A stretch of DNA of 64,000 bases. Source: Marinomonas algarum (GTDB lineage: Bacteria; Pseudomonadota; Gammaproteobacteria; Pseudomonadales; Marinomonadaceae). The notes beneath the pieces were generated by a model that worked only from the letters and a program-made list of their open reading frames with translations, was not told where the DNA came from and made no database searches. Position numbers and translations under genes: made by a program. The DNA is taken from contig NZ_JAJATW010000017.1 of the NCBI RefSeq assembly GCF_020532605.1, forward strand, positions 1-64,000. Direction: 5' to 3'. Numbering within the stretch: position 1 is the first letter of the stretch; every line of letters begins with the position of its first letter. Of the stretch, positions 58,625 to 64,000 are shown piece by piece.

Positions 58625-58994
58625 CCAATATTCCATTGGTGCGAGAGCTGGTTAAATAGCTGGATAGATTGAGTTCGGCCAGCTCTGCTTTTAAGTCCAT
58701 ATTTTGGATGTCAGGGAGCGTTTTCCCGGCGACCAAGCTTATGAGCGCGACCAACACACCACGCATCAACTTGGCGTCGCTGTCTGCTTTTATATGACGG
58801 ATGCCTTGGCAATCGTCCGTAATAAGCCAGACCGCACTTTCACAACCTTTGACCTTATTGGCGTCGGTTTTGTCGTCTGCAGAAAGTCGAGGCAAGGTTT
58901 TGCTTAGGGTGACTAATGCCTTAAAGGTTTCTTCTTTACTACGGCATTCTTGCAGCCGCTGCTTAATATCAGCAGCTTGTAGGGGGTCAGTCAT
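58596..58994 (-). CDS. csdE: Sulfur acceptor protein CsdE (SufE family)
   Basis: CsdE takes a persulfide from the cysteine desulfurase CsdA. The 132-residue SufE-fold protein has the acceptor cysteine in VKGCESAVWL at about residue 51. It overlaps the end of csdA by 8 bases when read from the ATG at 58994, and ends inside tcdA on the opposite strand. The csdA-csdE-tcdA trio matches the E. coli grouping. Confidence 0.93.
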   Translation of the reverse strand: MTDPLQAADIKQRLQECRSKEETFKALVTLSKTLPRLSADDKTDANKVKGCESAVWLITDDCQGIRHIKADSDAKLMRGVLVALISLVAGKTLPDIQNMDLKAELAELNLSSYLTSSRTNGILAILDRLQQP

Positions 58995-60204
58995 CACCTA
59001 ATATCTCCATTGCATCAAACAAGGCATCACAGAAGCGATCTGCTTCTTCCAAGGTATTATAACAGGCGAAAGAAGCGCGTAATGTGCCGGTGACTCCTAA
59101 TTGTGCCATCAATGGATGGGCACAGTGACTGCCTGCGCGAACCGCAATACCTTGACTGTCTAGGTAGGCATTTAAGTCTATGACATGGATGTTAGGAACA
59201 CTAAAGGACACCAAGGTGGTGTTTTTCTCCGGTGAGTACAGGTCGATACCGCCATACTTTTTCAGTCTGGTATACACATGGTTGGCTAAAGACTGCTCCC
59301 ACGCCAACAGAGCAGGGCGGTTTTGCTCCGATAAAAAATCACAAGCCGCGGCTAAACCAATGGCGCCTTCAATATTGGGTGTCCCTGCTTCTAAACGAAA
59401 AGGAAGTACATTGAATTCGGTTGCCTGATAAGAAACGTGGCGGACCATTTCGCCACCGGTCTGATATGGCATCAGTACTTCTAAGGCGTGCTGTTTACCA
59501 TACAAGACGCCAATACCGGTTGGGCCATACATTTTATGGCCAGAAAAAACATAGAAGTCACAATCGAGTTCACTAACATCAACAGGATAATGGGCAACGG
59601 CTTGTGCGCCATCAACAAGCGTAAAGGCGCCCTGTTGTTTTGCCAGCGCCAGCATGGTGGATAATGGCGTTGTGCAGCCGATCGCATTGGAAATGTGCGT
59701 CGCGGCAAAGATTCGAGTGCGATCAGTAAAGTAATGGGCGAATTCCTCTTCCCATTCTCCGCTGGAGGTGAGCGGCACCACCCGTAAGCGAGCTCCAGTA
59801 CGAAACGCCAATTGCTGCCAAGGAACCAGGTTTGCGTGATGCTCCAAACTGGTAATGAGAATTTCGTCGCCTTTTTCAAGTACGTGCTCCAAGCCGTAGG
59901 CCACCATATTGATGGCTTCTGTGGCGCCTTTTGTCCAAATGACATGGCTTTGCTCAGGCGCCTTTAAAAACTCAGCAACAACCGTTCGAGCGTTTTCAAA
60001 GTGGCTAGTAGCACGGTCGCTTAAAAAGTGCGCTCCGCGATGCACGTTAGCATTGCCAGTACGATAATAGGTCTGAATGGCATCAAGTACCGCCAGAGGT
60101 TTCTGTGTTGTCGCGGCATTATCCAAGTAAATCAACGGATGTTCATAGGCCGTTTGAGCAAGGATGGGAAACATAGGGCGTAGTAAGGCGGAATCAAAAA
60201 CCAT
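58987..60204 (-). CDS. csdA: Cysteine desulfurase CsdA
   Basis: CsdA is a PLP-dependent class V desulfurase of the SufS/CsdA type that passes sulfur to CsdE. Motifs: YLDNAATTQKP, TSLEHHANLVPW, the PLP lysine in FSGHKMYGPTGIGVLYG and the catalytic cysteine in RAGSHCAHP. The length is 405 residues from ATG 60204, preferred to GTG 60210. It is divergent from a MocR-like gene. Confidence 0.94.
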   Translation of the reverse strand: MVFDSALLRPMFPILAQTAYEHPLIYLDNAATTQKPLAVLDAIQTYYRTGNANVHRGAHFLSDRATSHFENARTVVAEFLKAPEQSHVIWTKGATEAINMVAYGLEHVLEKGDEILITSLEHHANLVPWQQLAFRTGARLRVVPLTSSGEWEEEFAHYFTDRTRIFAATHISNAIGCTTPLSTMLALAKQQGAFTLVDGAQAVAHYPVDVSELDCDFYVFSGHKMYGPTGIGVLYGKQHALEVLMPYQTGGEMVRHVSYQATEFNVLPFRLEAGTPNIEGAIGLAAACDFLSEQNRPALLAWEQSLANHVYTRLKKYGGIDLYSPEKNTTLVSFSVPNIHVIDLNAYLDSQGIAVRAGSHCAHPLMAQLGVTGTLRASFACYNTLEEADRFCDALFDAMEILGDD

Positions 60205-60276
60205 GGGCACTCTATTTGGAATTGAAAAGACAAAAAATTGTACCTTAACTCGCGCTGTGACAGGAAGCGCACTATA

Positions 60277-61857
60277 ATGATTGATAACAGATTTTATTTA
60301 AATATCAAAAAAAGGTACAAAGTCGTGGCAGATTTTTTATACAAGGGCGTCGTAGACTGGTTCTTAGATCAAATGGCTCAAGACGCTTTGGTGGCCGGCG
60401 ATCGTATGCCTTCCCTGAGGGCGTTGGCCAAACAGTTAGACCTGAGTTTAAACACAATTATTCATGGTTACGAGTTATTAAGTGAAGAAGGTTGGATCGA
60501 ATCACGACCTAAATCCGGTTACTTTGTGTGCCATCGAAGTCGCAGCAAACCCGCTTTGCTGTTGGCGGGGGAAACCTTTCATCGATTAGCAGAGCAAGGC
60601 ACTCAGCCTGCTTGGCGTTGTTTAGCACATCATGCGGCCTTAGTAGACCAAAGCGATGATTTTATGGCGCCAATATCTCGTGGCGATAGGATGCAGTTGC
60701 CTGTACTAGGCAAAGGGCATTTGTCTGTACGAGAAGCGGTGAGCGCCTATTTAAAAAACGTTTCTATTAACGTCCATGCGTCAAAACTTTGGTTGGGCAA
60801 CTCCCCCTTGGCCATGTTTACTCAAAGTGTACAGACGTTGACACAAGTGGGTGACAGTGTGTTGGTACTGACACCGTGTGATCCTCGAATCACGACAACG
60901 TTACAAAGTCTGGGGCGCCATGTTATGACTTTGAGCGCAGGGGAGCGAGGCGTCGATTTGGATGTAGCAGCCCGTTGTTTGCAAGAAGAGTCGGTTCGAT
61001 TGTTGGTGCTACCGGGTCAGTTTTCTTTTCCAGTAGGGCAACTGATCAGTAATTTAAGTTTACGTCGTTGGTTGGCCATTATCGAAGAAGCCAGATTACC
61101 CGTTATTGAATGGGATTTATGTTCTCATCTTGGTTATCGAGCCGGTTCTGTTATGGCGTATAAAGCGTTGGATTCGGCTGATCACATTGTGTACATCGGC
61201 GGCGTGGAATCAAAATTGTCGGGACAATCTGCGGCTTGGTGTGTGCCTGGTCGACATCACAGCGTATTAGAAGGCGCCTTTTTGGGTGCCGATATGGCCT
61301 TGAATGATATTCAACAAGAGACACTCAGTGAAGTGTTGCTGGGGAATACTAAGCGAGCCATTAGCCGACGGGCTCGAAATGTCTGGGCCAATGCCGAACG
61401 CATCAAGGCGCATTTGGAAACACAACTGGAAAGTCGTGTCAGTTTTTCGCCAAGCAAAGGCGGTATGTCGCTTTGGGTTCGTCTTTCTCAGCCTTTAGAG
61501 GTGAGTAAGATGACGGTGTTGTTGGGAACCTTTCGTCATGCCATTGTCCCTGGTTCCCTTGTCAGTCATGAAGTCGACGCCGATCATTGGTTAGCGGTGA
61601 ATGTTACCTTAGACGATGTGGAACCACTGGCAAAAGCGTTGGCGGAACATGTGGCTGCAGAGCCGATGGAAACAGACAGTACAGAAGCTTCTAACATGGA
61701 AGAGTCCGTTATTGAAAAGCCAACTTCTGTGCCTGAAAAAAAGCGCACAGCAAAAGCGCCGCCGACAAGAAAAGCCGATAAGGCAGCACGCGATGTCAGT
61801 GCAGAGCCACTTTACAACCCGATGTTGGATGATCTGATTAGCCACGACTTTGGCTGA
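60277..61857 (+). CDS. MocR-like GntR-family regulator with aminotransferase-like domain
   Basis: A 526-residue protein with an N-terminal GntR winged helix (about 12-80: DRMPSLRALAKQLDLSLNTI, then GYELLSEEGWIESRPKSGYF) and a type I aminotransferase-like domain (about 110-445). The candidate PLP lysine lies in VYIGGVESKLSG, replacing the usual SFSK pattern, and the usual aspartate-tyrosine site reads IEWDLCSHLGYR, so cofactor binding is plausible but not certain. A 65-residue low-complexity, charged tail precedes the stop, which MocR proteins do not usually have. A GTG at 60325 with AAAGG upstream is an alternative start, since a TATAAT overlaps the ATG. Confidence 0.8.
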   Translation: MIDNRFYLNIKKRYKVVADFLYKGVVDWFLDQMAQDALVAGDRMPSLRALAKQLDLSLNTIIHGYELLSEEGWIESRPKSGYFVCHRSRSKPALLLAGETFHRLAEQGTQPAWRCLAHHAALVDQSDDFMAPISRGDRMQLPVLGKGHLSVREAVSAYLKNVSINVHASKLWLGNSPLAMFTQSVQTLTQVGDSVLVLTPCDPRITTTLQSLGRHVMTLSAGERGVDLDVAARCLQEESVRLLVLPGQFSFPVGQLISNLSLRRWLAIIEEARLPVIEWDLCSHLGYRAGSVMAYKALDSADHIVYIGGVESKLSGQSAAWCVPGRHHSVLEGAFLGADMALNDIQQETLSEVLLGNTKRAISRRARNVWANAERIKAHLETQLESRVSFSPSKGGMSLWVRLSQPLEVSKMTVLLGTFRHAIVPGSLVSHEVDADHWLAVNVTLDDVEPLAKALAEHVAAEPMETDSTEASNMEESVIEKPTSVPEKKRTAKAPPTRKADKAARDVSAEPLYNPMLDDLISHDFG

Positions 61858-61880
61858 GATTAGGCAAACGTTATGATGAG

Positions 61881-61905
61881 AAGGCGCTATGATAGCGCCT
61901 TTTTT
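61881..61905 (+). terminator. Terminator after the MocR-like gene
   Basis: AAGGCGCTA and TAGCGCCTT form a perfect 9-pair stem around TGA, followed by TTTT. It overlaps the last codons of the convergent gene. Confidence 0.9.
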
Positions 61906-62513
61906 ATCGCGTGTAACATGCTGGTGGTCTCGTGGTAGTCAAGAGGAATAGGCGTTAGCTTATCTCCTACTAAGACGGCCAAGGATGGAAAGGAGTTTAA
62001 TCCTAGCTGGCGCGCTTGCTGTATTTCTTGTTCGATCAGCTGTTTGTCTTTCACATGCTGCATGGCTTTGGTAAACCCTTCGGTGTTGATGCCAATTTGA
62101 TTGGCACAGTCCATCAAGGTGTCTAGGTTAGAAGGGTTTTGCGCATTTAAGTAATAGGCTTTTTGAATCGCGTGGTACATTTCTTCTTCAAGGCCACTGT
62201 TTCGTGCAACGTAACAGGCGCGACACGCGGGGTAAGTGGAACGACGTGGCGAGGCGGTACGCCAAAAGTCAAAATTAAACTCTGTACCCAAGGCCGATTG
62301 AATATGATGCCATGTACCCTCAAGTTTGGCTTTCATTTCATCTGGCATAGGCACATCGGAATCCACGGCAAGCCCACCTAACATCGGTTGGATGGTGAGC
62401 TGGTTGGCATCCATTAAGCCCTGTAGCGACTGTTGTAGCTTGGTCCATGTTGGGTGGAATCCCCAACACCAACTACACATGGGGTCATAACAGTAAATCA
62501 GTGTGGCGGCCAT
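61887..62513 (-). CDS. DsbA/FrnE-family thioredoxin-fold protein
   Basis: A 208-residue DsbA-like protein with a CSWC active site (Cys13 and Cys16, in DPMCSWCWGF) and the cis-proline region NSFPSLAVLVG. Without a signal peptide it is likely cytoplasmic, as in the FrnE-like group, which acts in oxidative-stress or disulfide exchange. ATG at 62513 with AAGGAAG is preferred to a longer upstream form. The substrate is unknown. Confidence 0.85.
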   Translation of the reverse strand: MAATLIYCYDPMCSWCWGFHPTWTKLQQSLQGLMDANQLTIQPMLGGLAVDSDVPMPDEMKAKLEGTWHHIQSALGTEFNFDFWRTASPRRSTYPACRACYVARNSGLEEEMYHAIQKAYYLNAQNPSNLDTLMDCANQIGINTEGFTKAMQHVKDKQLIEQEIQQARQLGLNSFPSLAVLVGDKLTPIPLDYHETTSMLHAIKKALS

Positions 62514-62620
62514 TGTTGGCTTCCTTATTTGGGTTAATGTTTGAGTTAAGTACTGAATAAGATACAAAATCACGCTTTAAGGTATCAGTCTCAAGGATCA
62601 TAAAACAGGTAAAAACTACA

Positions 62621-62653
62621 AAAAAACGGCCACAAGCATAGCTTGTGACCGTT
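62621..62653 (-). terminator. Terminator after the aminotransferase gene
   Basis: On the minus strand AAACGGTCACAAGC and GCTTGTGGCCGTTT pair with one mismatch, followed by a run of T. Confidence 0.9.
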
Positions 62654-62687
62654 TCATTAGAATGACGTTTTAGCGGTAGAGACGAGA

Positions 62688-63884
62688 TTAGTCTTTTAAA
62701 ATCGCTGCAATCGCGTCACACAAGGGTTCCATGTTGTCATGGGTTAAGCCTGCAACACTGATACGACCTGAACCGACGATGTAGATGCCGTATTCTTTAC
62801 GCAGCTGTGCGACTTGATCAGGGGTTAAGCCAGAGAACGAAAACATCCCTTGTTGCTTCGAAATAAAGGAAAAGTCTTGGCTGACACCTTTAATGCGCAA
62901 GGTGTTTACGAACAAGCTGCGCATTTCATGAATACGCGTACGCATGTCTTTCACTTCACTTTCCCAAAGGGTGTACAAATCTTCGTTATTCAATACCTCT
63001 GACACAACCGCAGAACCATGGGCTGGTGGGTTAGAATAGTTGGTACGAATGCAACGTTTTACCTGAGTAAAGGCGTTTTCTGCCTGTTCTGCGGTTTCAC
63101 ACAGAATCGTCAAAGCACCAACACGCTCGTTGTATAGACCGAAGTTTTTAGAGAAAGAGCTGGCGATCAGCATTTCTGGCACGTGCTCAAGGAAGGTACG
63201 CAAGCCCTGAGCATCTTCTTGTAAGCCTTGACCAAAACCTTGGTAAGCAAAGTCGAACAAAGGTAGGAAGCCTTGTTTGCTGCATAGCTTGGCTAATTGA
63301 TACCACTGCTCTGGTGTTGGGTCTATGCCGGTTGGGTTATGACAGCAACCGTGGAATAACACAACATCGCCTTCCGGTACTTGTGACAAGCTGGCGAGCA
63401 TGGCTTCAAAATCCAAGGATTTTGCATCGGCATCGTAGTACGCATAGCTACCCACTTCTAAGCCAACCGATTGGAAAACAGACTGATGGTTTGCCCAAGT
63501 TGGATTGCTGACCCACATGGTGGCTTCAGGCAAGTGTTTCTTAATAAACTCTGCCGCGACACGTAATGCCCCAGTGCCGCCTGGAGTTTGTGCTGTTTGA
63601 GCAAGTTGCTTAGTAATAATCGTATGATCTTTACCAAATAAAAGCGTTTGCACGGCGGAGCGATAAGCTGGCGCACCTTCAATGCTGAGGTAGCTTTTGG
63701 TGGTCTCTTTCGCTAACAGGCGTTCTTCTGCCAGTTTAACGGCTTTCAGAATCGGTGTGTTGCCTTGCTCGTCTTTGTATACACCAACGCCCAGGTTGAT
63801 TTTATTGGGATTGGTGTCTTTTTTGTAAGCGTCATTTAGGCCAAGAATTGGGTCTGCAGGAGCAGCTTGGATATGTTCAAACAT
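62688..63884 (-). CDS. Aspartate/aromatic aminotransferase (class I)
   Basis: A 398-residue PLP-dependent class I aminotransferase of the AspC/TyrB type. Motifs: [16 protein letters not shown], the cofactor-binding [14 protein letters not shown], the PLP lysine in [17 protein letters not shown] and the substrate-arginine region GRISVAGL. AspC and TyrB cannot be told apart from sequence alone. No gene is seen between its start and the end of the window. Confidence 0.93.
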   Translation of the reverse strand: MFEHIQAAPADPILGLNDAYKKDTNPNKINLGVGVYKDEQGNTPILKAVKLAEERLLAKETTKSYLSIEGAPAYRSAVQTLLFGKDHTIITKQLAQTAQTPGGTGALRVAAEFIKKHLPEATMWVSNPTWANHQSVFQSVGLEVGSYAYYDADAKSLDFEAMLASLSQVPEGDVVLFHGCCHNPTGIDPTPEQWYQLAKLCSKQGFLPLFDFAYQGFGQGLQEDAQGLRTFLEHVPEMLIASSFSKNFGLYNERVGALTILCETAEQAENAFTQVKRCIRTNYSNPPAHGSAVVSEVLNNEDLYTLWESEVKDMRTRIHEMRSLFVNTLRIKGVSQDFSFISKQQGMFSFSGLTPDQVAQLRKEYGIYIVGSGRISVAGLTHDNMEPLCDAIAAILKD

Positions 63885-64000
63885 GGTAACTCCCCAAGAG
63901 GGTTATTGTCTTTCTTGCTATGGATGAGAGGGTGTAAAAATCAGGTTAGTATGGTACTCCAAGACGTGAGTAACTGCCATAATTTGAGGCGAAAGGAACG

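Overview
The window is a chromosomal origin region from a marine gammaproteobacterium. Gene order (trkH-trkA-rsmB-fmt-def-dprA, gyrB-recF-dnaN-dnaA-oriC-rpmH-rnpA-yidC-mnmE, mnmG-rsmG-parA-parB-atpIBEFHAGDC), moderate G+C, a doubled polyamine-catabolism cluster and an AcuI/AcuR-type pair all fit a Marinomonas-like member of the Oceanospirillaceae. That taxonomic label is an inference from gene content and not from a database search.

Left edge (1-1440): a minus-strand IscB gene, the compact RuvC/HNH nuclease family ancestral to Cas9, runs off the left end of the window. In front of it lies about 270 bp of strongly structured DNA that matches the position and size of its omega (HEARO) guide RNA. 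The element abuts, and supplies the last codons of, cysQ. The nuclease keeps every expected catalytic residue. This is the most unusual system in the window.

Housekeeping block (1421-11559): cysQ, hslR, dprA, def, fmt, rsmB, trkA, trkH, a YbaK-like deacylase and gmhB. Two parS-type 16-mers lie here, one inside rsmB and one just after it. ParA and ParB are encoded about 42 kb away on the other side of oriC.

Polyamine block (11556-30907): a class I amidotransferase, the potFGHI-type importer, two gamma-glutamylputrescine synthetases, two gamma-glutamylputrescine oxidases, a second polyamine-binding protein, agmatine deiminase plus N-carbamoylputrescine amidase, an aldehyde dehydrogenase and an NhaC-family carrier. 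Two regulators (LuxR-type and TetR-type) sit in the middle. Together these would import putrescine and agmatine and convert them through gamma-glutamyl intermediates to GABA. Two palindromic motif families recur in front of these genes, and a sigma-54-type promoter precedes the LuxR gene; this suggests a nitrogen-responsive local regulon.

Replication block (30998-49616): gyrB, recF, dnaN and dnaA read leftward and rpmH, rnpA, yidC and mnmE read rightward from the dnaA-rpmH gap, which carries DnaA boxes (oriC). A glycerate kinase and a TetR/AcuI pair with matching operators interrupt the block before a second AT-rich, DnaA-box-rich gap ahead of mnmG, followed by rsmG and parAB. A yidD gene is missing from its usual place between rnpA and yidC.

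Energy block (49771-56868): a complete F1Fo ATP synthase operon with a near-consensus promoter and terminator. Right end (56980-63884): a TrmB-like regulator, tcdA, csdE-csdA, a divergent MocR-like regulator, a DsbA/FrnE-like protein and an aromatic/aspartate aminotransferase. No tRNA, rRNA or CRISPR array was seen.
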